Positions 39,901 to 48,079 of a DNA stretch of 64,000 nt are shown here, piece after piece (the stretch's first letter is position 1; the number at the start of each line of letters is the position of its first letter). The stretch is taken from NCBI GenBank assembly GCA_009792885.1, contig WMCF01000025.1, forward strand, positions 1,075,852 to 1,139,851. Direction: 5' to 3'. The notes below the pieces were generated by a model. It was not told where the DNA came from and made no database searches. It saw nothing but the letters and a program-made list of their open reading frames with translations. The position numbers were made by a program, and so were the translations under genes. The DNA is from Eremophila alpestris peregrina (lineage: Eukaryota > Chordata > Aves > Passeriformes > Alaudidae).

Positions 39901-40234
39901 ATATCTTTGCACTTCCATTTATGAATCTAGCTGTAGATACTGGACCATGAACCAATTAAGAGTGACAAAAGACAAACACCTAGGATAATTAACCACCCAG
40001 TACACAATTACAGCCCATTCAGTGTTGAAAAGAATATATATCTACCCAGTACAAACCAAACTTATCTACAGCCCAACACCACTTCTAAGCCAGCGAGAAG
40101 TCTGCCAAACATGAAAACTAAATTAAGTACAAAGCAGATATTGTAGTATCATTCGGCTCTCAAATACTTGACAAGCTGGGTTTTAAAAATGTACAGACTG
40201 GACTTTCCACAGTTAAGATAAACACAGATCTTGG
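36979..40234. other. Intergenic, no gene recognised
   Basis: AT-rich sequence downstream of NDUFS6. A minus-strand frame of 113 codons (37305-37646) has hydrophobic stretches but no recognised homologue and no neighbouring exon. I see no other structure. Confidence 0.45.
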
Positions 40235-40250
40235 CTTTCTAAATATATTG

Positions 40251-40256
40251 TTTATT
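40251..40256 (-). terminator. NDUFS6: NDUFS6 polyadenylation signal AATAAA
   Basis: TTTATT on the plus strand reads AATAAA on the minus strand, 56 nt past the NDUFS6 stop codon. This predicts a short 3' UTR with cleavage around 40230-40240. The cleavage site itself is inferred. Confidence 0.75.
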
Positions 40257-40311
40257 TATAGTTGAATGATAACATCTGAACAGAAATCTGCAAGCACACA
40301 GGGATAATCTC

Positions 40312-40377
40312 TCAGTGATGTTTCTGTTTAAACCGAAGCCCACAGTAGCCACATGTTCCGGTCTTTGTCTCTTTGTC
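40312..40377 (-). CDS. NDUFS6: NDUFS6 coding exon 4 with stop
   Basis: 66 nt: DKETKTGTCGYCGLRFKQKHH and TGA at 40314-40312. It supplies the CxxC pair (C117, C120) of the zinc site. The acceptor is TATTTTTGCAG. Confidence 0.96.
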   Translation of the reverse strand, partial: DKETKTGTCGYCGLRFKQKHH

Positions 40378-42147
40378 CTGCAAAAATATAAAAAAACAAC
40401 AGCTGCTAGTTTCACTTTATAAAACTTTAGGAAATTACAATTTTTCTCTTATTTATATGTGCCGTCTTCAAAAGAATCAGTATTGCCAAAGTGCAGAGTT
40501 TAGCCTTATTTGAAACACTGGAAACAAAGGTGATGGTATGAGGTTCATGCTTTATTTCTGTATCCTATGTCATATCCCTCATGCCAGACTTTCAACTGCC
40601 AGGCCTAAATACAATTATATAATTTTAAAGTCAAAGAAAGTGATATCTCTTCAGAAATATAAGATCCTCTTACCAAACTGGACATCTTAAGCCAGTTTGG
40701 TCATATCTGTTCCAATGTTCTGAAAAGATCATTTCAGAATTTTAATACAGAATAGGATTTGGAATTTCCTAGACAGGAATTTTGGTTAGTAACAAAGTTA
40801 GTTGCAGGAAGGAGGAAATTTCAGTAGGAATCCATGAGAAATGCTGGAAGAAAGTGTTTTGGAGAAAAGGAGGAGTAACTGCTGCGTAAAATTTCATTAT
40901 TTTCTCCAGAAAATACATGTAATTTTTAGAACTCTGAAGTGTGACTGTCTGCGAGGTGTCATTCCTTCTTAACAAAACACAATACAGCTAAATACTTGGG
41001 GATCTTCTGTTGTTTAGCAACATAACTACTTCTAGTCATGAAACAAAATTAAACGCATGGTTCCCCTTAATAAAGGATTAGAATTGAAAAATTCAAACTA
41101 CCTTCCGTTCCAAAAAGCCTGGATTTCGGTTGTTAGGACCAGGGAAAAGAAGCTAATCTAATGCCATTGTGTTTGCAGACTTTATTTTTCAAGAACTAAA
41201 TCCCAGACAAACTGTAACTTGACTGTGAACACACACACAAAAAAAACCTCAAAATCCACAAAATATAAAGCATTCTTTGAGAGTATGGCACACGTCAAAC
41301 GCATCGACATAAAGATCAGGAGTGTGCTACAGAAGTTAAGGCTGAAGTCCTTCCTAAGTGTTACAAATCAAAACCTCCACAAACATCTGACTAACAAGGT
41401 AAAACGAATTATTACAAAATTCTTACTTTGCTCAAAATAGAAATGCTTATGATTCTAGTTAGGAGTCACAACAACACCAGCACTTAAGGACACCAGCTCA
41501 TCCCTACCATTCTTTTGGGCATTAGGAAACATCAAAGTTCAGGTGAACAAGCAAAGATGTTAAAACATCTGCAATCAGGCTCTACCTGAGAACAGGACCT
41601 AAGCAACAGTTGCATCAGCTAAGGTCACAGAATAGTAGACTCTATATTTTCACTCTCTAGAACAAGAATACACTGGAAATTATCACTACTGTCAACAGGA
41701 GGATAAGACAACATTTATTCTTCATTCTCTGGCCATGACTGAAATATTCAGTCTTCAGAACTACTAAGATTCCCAAAGACTGAAAGAGGGGTTGGCTTGT
41801 TTGGTTTTCCTCCTTTTATTTCCCCTTGAACTTGCATGATTGAAAATAAACCGCATATTCCTAAGAATACTGCAAATGTATGGTCAAACTACATGGTTGC
41901 ATTTAAATAATCAGAGTTCCAAAATGCAGCAAGGATGTTAATTTTTGCTCTCAGTGGTTGTACTTAATACTTCATCTGATTTCTTTTTTAAAAAATACTG
42001 TCCTACCAAACAAACCAAAATTTCAAACAGGGATTTCTATAACTTCAAATTGAAGCCCTCTAATTCTTATCATTTGTATCAGGCACCAAATAAAATGAGC
42101 ACCTCNNNNNNNNNNNNNNTTTATTTTGTTAAACTAACTTTCCAAAA

Positions 42148-42192
<45 letters not shown>

Positions 42193-45100
42193 AAAAGTAC
42201 AGGCAAAATAAGCTATATGCAGAATAATGACATTACCAAGTTTATGTATACTTTGGGATGTCCCAAAGCTCCACCACCACCATCGCATGATATCACTCTG
42301 CTTTCAACTTGACTCACAGGCTGCTCTGCTATCAAATCGATGGCAAAATTCTTGTTCACCTGTAAGAAAAAGAGGTAAACTTTCAGATACCTTCCCCACT
42401 CAAACAGAAAGTAATTGCTATTTGCTGCCTCCTCAGGCAGTTCCACTACAGCCATTTTGAGAAGTTCCTGCTTAGACTTCCTCCCAACTCCTCCACCAAC
42501 TCTTAAAGCTCTGCTAGAAGCCAGATCAATGAACTATACACTAAATTCTGCAAAAGTAATCCCTTTCCCCTGATTTAAGGCCACATCAGTGCTCAGGTTT
42601 CAGCAGATTCAGCAGGGAGGTGAGCAGGAACAAGTAGACAAGAACAGAAGATATTTAATCAACACTGTATTCTGCTTTAGCAACTACATGATAAAATTGC
42701 AGAAGAATCTCTGCTGATAAACTTAAAAATAATAGTGAGACAAGTAAGGTCAGGCATAAGATAAAAGAACTGCTGGTAATTTAGAGCTTCTAGCCATGTA
42801 CCCTGTTCTATCACTGCACAGGAATCTCATGAAAACACGAATGTGCTTCACAACAAGTCAGAAAGACAAATTGTTCAGCATCAGAAAAAAGAAAAAAACC
42901 TCTAAATGCCACTACTCTACTCTGTAAATTCGTCATACACACTTTCTGAATATGCACATCACTGACAAGTAGGGCTTCATCCTAGAGCACACCTGCTTGG
43001 CCTGGAAAACATATCCATGTCTGGACAGGATTGTGTGACACAGCAGCTTGTCCCTGAGTGGGATCTCCAGCAATCCAATACTCTCCAAGTCTGCACTGAG
43101 CAGACACCTACTGCTACTTTTCAGGGAAAAGTACTCCAGGAGGGGCCACCTTTTCCAAAGGCCATGTTGTACAAGCATGAATATCAAGTAATATGCACAC
43201 CTAAAGGAGGCACCATCTACTGCTCTGTGTATCAACATGCTGGTATTGGATGAGATTCTTGGGAAAAAGACAGTTATGTGTCCATTACATAGCTCCCTAG
43301 GAACTACAATGGTGTTTTTATATAATCCTGGTACACAACAACTTAGCATCTTTCAACAAGCGTCCCATTAAGTCTCCCCAAAAATCTGCATTTTTTTGGT
43401 TCAGTAATGGAAAAGTCAGTTTTGCCAACTAAGAATTTGTCCTTACCAAAAGAAGATTATAGCTAAAAAAAGTCAGAAAAAATTAAATTTTGGTATTGAA
43501 AGAAATTGGCAACATCAAGAACCCCACTGGCTGGGGCTGCACCCACAAGTAATGTAATTTTTGCCAAACAGCAAGAACTTTTACTGCTGTTTTTAGTAAC
43601 ACTCAAAATTGTGCATCCTTCATTTCATGCTAAAGGAGGAGGGAGATAAAACACCTTTGCTTCAAGATTAGAAGCAAGAACTCCACTCATCCCAACATTT
43701 CTTAACCACAAAAGGTACTGGTGTGGAGAGAGAGAAGAAAAGACCTCTTATCCACTGTATAGCTAAGACCTGTCTGTAATTCTGCCTATTAAACAAGACA
43801 CAGTCCAGGAATTCACCAGGAAAACACACCACAAAAAAGAAACCCTCAAAAAACAAGTGGTTGCAGTTACAACATATCCCTTTGACTAAAGAACAGCAGT
43901 ACTCAGCAGGAAGGGGATGATTCCCTCAGCACATCCAGATGTGCCTTGCTCCAAGCATAAATCAATGGGCTATTTTTTTTCCTGTCACAGTGCCAGTTTG
44001 ACAATTTCATTTCTGCTTCTTCCCACTTACCCACCTGTGCCAGTCCATGGGAGACCAAAAAAATAAACTAAGATTTGGTCCCAGTCCAAAGATGTAGAGG
44101 GAAGGCAAGAGAGAATATTTAAAACAGACCAGCACTGAGGTAAGTCCTCCACACATCTTCAGCTGCTGCACCAGCTCAACAGAAAGGGTAGAGCTGAAGT
44201 GGGAATGGCAGTGTTGAAATAGGTCCTGCTCTGCCTTAGGGATCATAGAAGGGCAGGATGACCTTAGGGATCATAGAAGGGCAGGATGACCTTAGGAATT
44301 ACAGAAGGGCAGGATGGCCTGGTTGGACTGTGGCAGATGAAGTTCAGCAGCTGCCACGCTCAGTTTTCTCAAAGCTTCCTGCTTTAGGCCCTTGCCAGAG
44401 AGCACTAATCCCCAGCTCTCCACAGAGAAGCAATGATTTTAGCTAAAACACATGGATGTCAGGATGACCAGTGCCCCGGGGAGAATTTGGCTTAAGGAGC
44501 ATTTCCTACAAGTTACAGCAGTGGCAGAGACATGGGCAATACACTTGAGAGACACCTACTTTGCGAACTAGCCTCCCTGAAGGAAACTAATTCAGCGTTT
44601 TAAGTGACATTTTCATTTAATTATTTCACACGTAGAATCCCCATTTTTGCCACACAGCATGAGTTAAATTGTATCCGTCACACAGTGAGGTAAACTCAGT
44701 ATGAAAATTTGGAAATCAGTGTAATTAGTTCAGGTTAATTCAGGAAAAGAATCATTATATGCAACTACACTAAAAATCTACCACACCTTATATTTAATGT
44801 CTCTACTATACACAAGCATTTATAGCATTAGCACTAAGGCATTGTTTAAAGGCTCAGACATTGAAGAATACTTTTTGGCTGAAATAATTCAATTTCTATC
44901 CCAAGGGCCAACAGATCCCTCGTGGAGCTGTGCTGCTTGATCATTAGAGAAAATTCAGTGCTATAGGACTTCTCATAGAGTGGGTATGTGAAATTTTAAG
45001 CAGCAGCACCAGGGCCACCTTTACAGCTCTTGGATGATGCTGGTATTACTGGGCTTTGCATTTGAGGCTTCATTATTTCAGAATAATCTACATTTTACTT

Positions 45101-47069
45101 TTATTTGTTTCATCACTCTTTCAGCAAATGCTTCTCAGGCTCATTAAAAACATAATTTGGTAAAGATCAGAATTTTAACTACATAGAAGCAAATTAAGCT
45201 TCAAAACAGATTTAAACAGATATATAAACAGATTAACAATTCAGAAGAGTATTTAATAATGTGGTTTTTCTGAATATAAATGTGCTAAAAACATATGAAC
45301 AACTTCTTCAAACACATGCTTAAAACAAAAACTGTTCCAAGTTTAAGATGTTCAGATGCCTACAACTGTAACACCCTAAATGCAGGCACTTAACAAACTC
45401 AGAGCAAGTCTTGAGTTTTTGCAGTGTATCAAAAGCAGGGAGGTAAGACAGAAGCAACTATAAGTTGCCTTAAAAACGTTTTTCACCATAGTGAAAAAAA
45501 AAAAACCTACTGAATCCCCAAATCCAAAGCAGTTTGGTTTTGGTAGAGTTTTTTTTTGTGTGTTTGTTTGTTTGCTTGGTGGGTTTTTCTTTTTTGTTGT
45601 TTTGTTTGTTTGTTTGGGGGTTTTTGTTTGGTTATTTTTGTTTGTTTGTTTTTGGGGGTTTTTTGGTGGGTTTTTTTCCTTTGCTGTTGGTTCGTTTTGG
45701 TTTTTGGTTGTGGGGTTTGGGTTTAGTCAGTTTCTTGCTTGTTGGGGTTTTTGGGGGCTTTTCTGGTTTGGGCTTTTTTTAATGACAATGAGGCTGAGGA
45801 CACTTCTCTCAGGTAAGGAAAAAACTGATAAACTACCCCCTCTCCCATGAGAAAAAGTAGAATGAGTTACCTCCTTTTGGCGTCCAACAAATCTAACTCT
45901 TCTATAATCCTTCTCGTCATATACCTAGAGTGTAAAATAAACTTGATCTTACTTACAGAGCAACAACTATAAACACAGAACACAGAGACTTAGAAAATAA
46001 ATAACTTGAACTGTCTACTTAGTTTCAAATATTATCACCGGACAAGATGGTAGCATACAGAAAAATTAGGTTCCATTTCTCTCACACAAATAACTGAATT
46101 GCACATTGGATAGTACAAAAGACAAGGAAACTGGTGCTGTTGTGAAAGCCAGCAAACGGAAGAGCCTGATCACAAAGGTAACACAAACGTATTATTTACA
46201 ACGCTGTTCCCTGATCTCACCTAGGCGGTGAACTAAACCGGGCAATTCAGGTTTTGCATTTATTTCTATTCAGCTAAGTAACCACAGTGCTGAGTTTCCC
46301 CACATTAGCTCCGCCCGCCACCCTCTCTCTCATCTCCCCAAAGCACCACACAAGCCTCAGCCTCTGCGCTGGAGCAGAGGTAGCGTGGAGTCACAGAGCA
46401 ATGACAGGAGGGTGCCTCCTCCCCCTGTCAGCTCTTCGGCTGAGTCACAAGTGGGATTCGGACCGGAGCGTTCGGTGCTGGCCGATGACCCTGATCCTGA
46501 TTAACAGCCGGATTTTTTGGGGCTTTTTTTTCTGAAACAGTGCGTACCTCCTGTGTACAGATCATCCAGGAGCATGAATTTCCACTGTGCCCGCTGAACG
46601 GAGACTCACAGAATGAATCTGGTTGGAAAAGGCCTCTGAGATCATCAAATCCAACCAGTGACCGAACACCTCCATGTCAAGTGGACCGTGGCACTAAGCG
46701 CCACATCCAGCCATTTCCTGAACACCTCCGGGGACGGACACTGCACCGCCTTCCCGGGCAGCCCATTCCAGTATCTAACCACTGTTTACGTGAAGAAATT
46801 CCTCCTGACATCCAACCTAAGCCTCTCCGTTACATCACACCCCACCAGCGCACTGCCTGCGGCCGCTACGGGCAGGCGCCGGTGGGACGCGCCCGCTGCC
46901 CTCCCGGGCCCCGCGCGCTCACCTGCCCCGTGTGCGTCACCAGCTCGCCGGTGTCGGAGGCCCGCACACCGTAGGGCCGGGCGATGGCGGCGGCGGCCAG
47001 CCCCGGGCGGGACAGCAGCGGGCGGCTCCGCGGCAGCAGCCAGCGGAAGGTCGCGGCGGGCGCCGCCAT
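40312..47069 (-). CDS. NDUFS6: NDUFS6, NADH dehydrogenase iron-sulfur protein 6, mitochondrial (four exons)
   Basis: Accessory 13-kDa subunit of complex I in the mitochondrial matrix arm, which binds zinc at the N-module/Q-module interface and is needed for late assembly. The CDS is 47069-46923, 45924-45871, 42359-42237 and 40377-40312, all phase-0 junctions with GT-AG introns of 998, 3511 and 1859 bp, giving 129 aa (human 124). Residues 1 to about 34 form an Ala/Arg-rich matrix-targeting presequence, followed by GVRASDTGELVTHTGQ. Exon 2 encodes VYDEKDYRRVRFVGRQKE. Exon 3 holds FAIDLIAEQP and CDGGGGALGHPKVYINL. Exon 4 ends TGTCGYCGLRFKQKHH. The family's zinc ligands are all present: C92, H101, C117 and C120. 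The start ATG at 47069-47067 has a strong context (AAG before, G after). It shares a promoter with MRPL36. A 14-N gap lies in intron 3, a G/T-rich tract in intron 2 and a CR1 piece in intron 1. The product assignment is secure from conserved motifs; no transcript was available. Confidence 0.97.
42106..42119. other. Assembly gap (14 N)
   Basis: Fourteen undetermined bases in NDUFS6 intron 3, 35 bp left of a long homopolymer. The true missing length is unknown. Confidence 0.99.
42155..42190. repeat. Poly-A homopolymer of 36 bases
   Basis: Uninterrupted A run in NDUFS6 intron 3 (poly-T in the transcript), about 50 bp downstream of the exon 3 donor. It is followed by GAAAAAG. The neighbouring N gap suggests its length may be unreliable. 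Confidence 0.95.
42237..42359 (-). CDS. NDUFS6: NDUFS6 coding exon 3
   Basis: 123 nt, 41 codons, from VNKNFAIDLI to KVYINL, carrying zinc ligands C92 and H101. The acceptor is TTCTTACAG and the donor is TTG|GTAATG. It is the most conserved part of the protein. Confidence 0.96.
44234..44317. repeat. Minisatellite, three 28-bp units
   Basis: Units begin CCTTAGGGATCATAGAAGGG at 44234 and 44262 (identical), and a diverged third unit begins at 44290. It lies inside NDUFS6 intron 2. Confidence 0.95.
45546..45780 (+). repeat. G/T-rich low-complexity tract (GTTT/GGGTTT)
   Basis: About 235 bp almost devoid of A and C on the plus strand. GTTT repeats are mixed with G runs of three to five, for example TTTGGGGGTTTTTG and TTGGGGTTTTTGGGGG. 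It starts about 90 bp past the exon 2 donor of NDUFS6, whose transcript would carry the C/A-rich complement. The G runs could form a quadruplex on the plus strand, which is inferred from sequence only. Confidence 0.9.
45871..45924 (-). CDS. NDUFS6: NDUFS6 coding exon 2
   Basis: 54 nt, 18 codons, too short for simple ORF detection. It was found by translating VYDEKDYRRVRFVGRQKE, the conserved block that must follow THTGQ. The acceptor is CACTCTAG and the donor is GAG|GTAACT. Confidence 0.95.
46606..46835 (-). mobile_element. CR1: CR1 LINE 3'-end fragment in NDUFS6 intron 1
   Basis: CACAGAATGAATCTGGTTGG at the left, AAAAGGCCTCTGAGATCATC, then a GGGGACGG stretch and GTGAAGAAATTCCTCCTGAC follow the CR1 3' UTR in minus orientation. 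It ends roughly 90 bp from the exon 1 donor and merges into the CpG island. It is only the last 230 bp or so of the element. Confidence 0.85.
46923..47069 (-). CDS. NDUFS6: NDUFS6 coding exon 1
   Basis: 147 nt, 49 codons: the presequence plus the start of the mature protein, ending THTGQ. The donor is CAG|GTGAGC. In-frame sequence continues upstream to a GTG at 47084, but the ATG at 47069 is the family start. Confidence 0.95.
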
Positions 47070-47072
47070 CTT
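47062..47072 (-). promoter_or_regulatory. YY1-type element over the NDUFS6 start codon
   Basis: The minus strand reads AAGATGGCGGC, the classic YY1 consensus, with its ATG being the NDUFS6 start. Such elements just downstream of transcription starts are common in housekeeping genes. Binding is not shown. Confidence 0.6.
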
Positions 47073-47217
47073 CGCGCCGCTCACGTGACTCCCGGGCGGG
47101 CGGGAGCGAGCCTCGCCCCGCCTCGCTCCCTGCGCGCGCTTCCGGTGGAGGGGGGGACACGTGGCCGCGGGCGGGGAGCGGCGGCTTCCGCGGGGGCCGC
47201 GAGCGGCGAGGGCTGAG
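47070..47217. promoter_or_regulatory. Bidirectional NDUFS6/MRPL36 promoter
   Basis: A TATA-less GC-rich interval between divergent genes; 148 bp separate the NDUFS6 ATG from the MRPL36 first-exon donor. Visible motifs are CACGTG E-boxes at 47082-47087 and 47158-47163, and GC boxes (GGGCGGGCGGG near 47095, CCCCGCC near 47116, GGGCGGGG near 47170). There is also an NRF-1-like TGCGCGCGC at 47131 and an ETS/GABP-type CTTCCGG at 47139-47145. GABP and NRF-1 sites are typical of nuclear genes for mitochondrial proteins. Transcription start sites are not determined. Confidence 0.8.
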
Positions 47218-47344
47218 GTGAGCAGGTAGCGGTGTGCTCATCGGTGGGGAAAGCGGGGCGGTGGGTGGTGTGTCGGCAGCGGCGGGAGAGGAGGAGGGGA
47301 TCGGGAGCGGTGCGTGTGTCCTTACCGGCGCGCTGTCCCCGCAG
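47218..47344 (+). other. MRPL36: MRPL36 5' UTR intron
   Basis: The donor CTGAG|GTGAGCAG at 47217/47218 and the acceptor TGTCCCCGCAG ending at 47344 bound a 127-bp intron just before the coding exon. Human MRPL36 likewise has a non-coding first exon. The first exon therefore ends at 47217, and its start is unknown. A second GT (CAG|GTAGCG near 47225) is a possible alternative donor. Confidence 0.7.
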
Positions 47345-47354
47345 GGTGCCGAGC

Positions 47355-47672
47355 ATGCTGTCCCTCCTGGCCAGGGCCGCCGCCACGGCCGCCCCGCTGC
47401 GCTCGCTGTGCCGCTCGTCCTTCTGCTCGCTGGCCCCGTGGGGTCGGGCGGCGGGGCTGCCCGCGGCGTACGGGAGCTGGGCCCTGCCGCCCTGGCGGGC
47501 ACCCCGCGGGCTGCTGGCCGGGCCGCCGCCGCCCGGACCGCCGCTGGCGGCCGGGCTGAAGACGAAGACGGTGCTGAAGAGGCGTTGCAAGGACTGCTAC
47601 ATCGTCCGGCGGCGGGGGCGGCTCTACGTGTGCTGCAAGAGCAACCCCCGGCACAAGCAGCGCAAGGGGTAG
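47355..47672 (+). CDS. MRPL36: MRPL36, mitochondrial ribosomal protein bL36m
   Basis: Component of the large subunit of the mitochondrial ribosome, homologous to bacterial bL36. 105 aa (human 103). Residues 1 to about 68 form a long Ala/Pro/Arg/Leu-rich matrix-targeting presequence (MLSLLARAAATAAPLRSL). The C-terminal domain of about 37 residues is bL36: KTKTVLKRRCKDCYIVRRRG, then RLYVCCKSNPRHKQRKG. The bL36 zinc ribbon ligands are present: CxxC, then the second Cys of the CC pair, and the His six residues on. I chose the ATG at 47355 because the protein length fits the family, it lies 10 nt after the splice acceptor and it has A at -3. The open frame continues upstream only through the predicted intron. 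Stop is TAG at 47670-47672. It is divergent from NDUFS6 and shares its promoter. Confidence 0.97.
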   Translation: MLSLLARAAATAAPLRSLCRSSFCSLAPWGRAAGLPAAYGSWALPPWRAPRGLLAGPPPPGPPLAAGLKTKTVLKRRCKDCYIVRRRGRLYVCCKSNPRHKQRKG

Positions 47673-48050
47673 CGCTCGACGGGATCGCACAGAGCTGGCG
47701 CCGTGCTCGGCTGCCGCGCCCACAGCCCCCGCTGCCCGTGTGTGTCCCTGTCGCCGGGCTGGGCCGCGGCCTTCGGGAGCTGACAGCTCGGGACACGAGT
47801 CGCTAAATGGTGTACGGGACGATGTTTCATCTTTGGAACACCTAGAGCGAGGTGCGACCTTGACGGCCCTTGGTGGAATTTCAGGCCTTGGATGCGGAGC
47901 ACTGAAGTGGGAAACAACAGACTTCAGGACCTCTTGTCATCTTATGCGTGAAGCCTTAAAATCACTGCACTGTTAAATTAGTAAGGGTGAAGCTGTATCT
48001 CTGGACTTTAAGTTTTGGGTTTAATTTGGGTTTAATTAAAGCAAAATGAA

Positions 48051-48056
48051 AATAAA
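48051..48056 (+). terminator. MRPL36: MRPL36 polyadenylation signal AATAAA
   Basis: The first AATAAA downstream of the MRPL36 stop, giving a 3' UTR of about 400 nt. Cleavage about 15-25 nt later is inferred. Confidence 0.65.
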
Positions 48057-48079
48057 CTCCATTGATGTTCATTACAACA

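Larger units (their letters stand above)
46850..47700. promoter_or_regulatory. CpG island covering both 5' ends
   Basis: A sharp rise in G+C and CpG density from about 46850 to about 47700 in an otherwise AT-rich window. It covers NDUFS6 exon 1, the intergenic promoter and the whole MRPL36 coding exon. Long frames on all six strands here are a by-product of the GC content. The limits were judged by eye. Confidence 0.9.

Noticed and set aside
42933..43349. 138-codon minus-strand frame inside NDUFS6 intron 2
   Set aside because: No domain or family recognised and same strand as the host intron. Most likely chance.
45491..45850. Phe/Val/Gly-rich hydrophobic frames of 119 and 82 codons
   Set aside because: Translation of the G/T low-complexity tract.
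47069..47084. NDUFS6 start at the in-frame GTG at 47084
   Set aside because: The ATG five codons later has a strong context and gives the family's usual length.
47232..47354. N-terminal extension of the MRPL36 frame upstream of 47355
   Set aside because: It crosses a predicted 5' UTR intron with good GT and AG sites and would make the protein much longer than the family.
46786..47796. 336-codon minus-strand open frame and other long frames across the MRPL36 region
   Set aside because: They lie in a CpG island where stops are rare, are Ala/Pro/Arg-rich without domains, and run antisense to MRPL36 and through NDUFS6 exon 1 in another frame.
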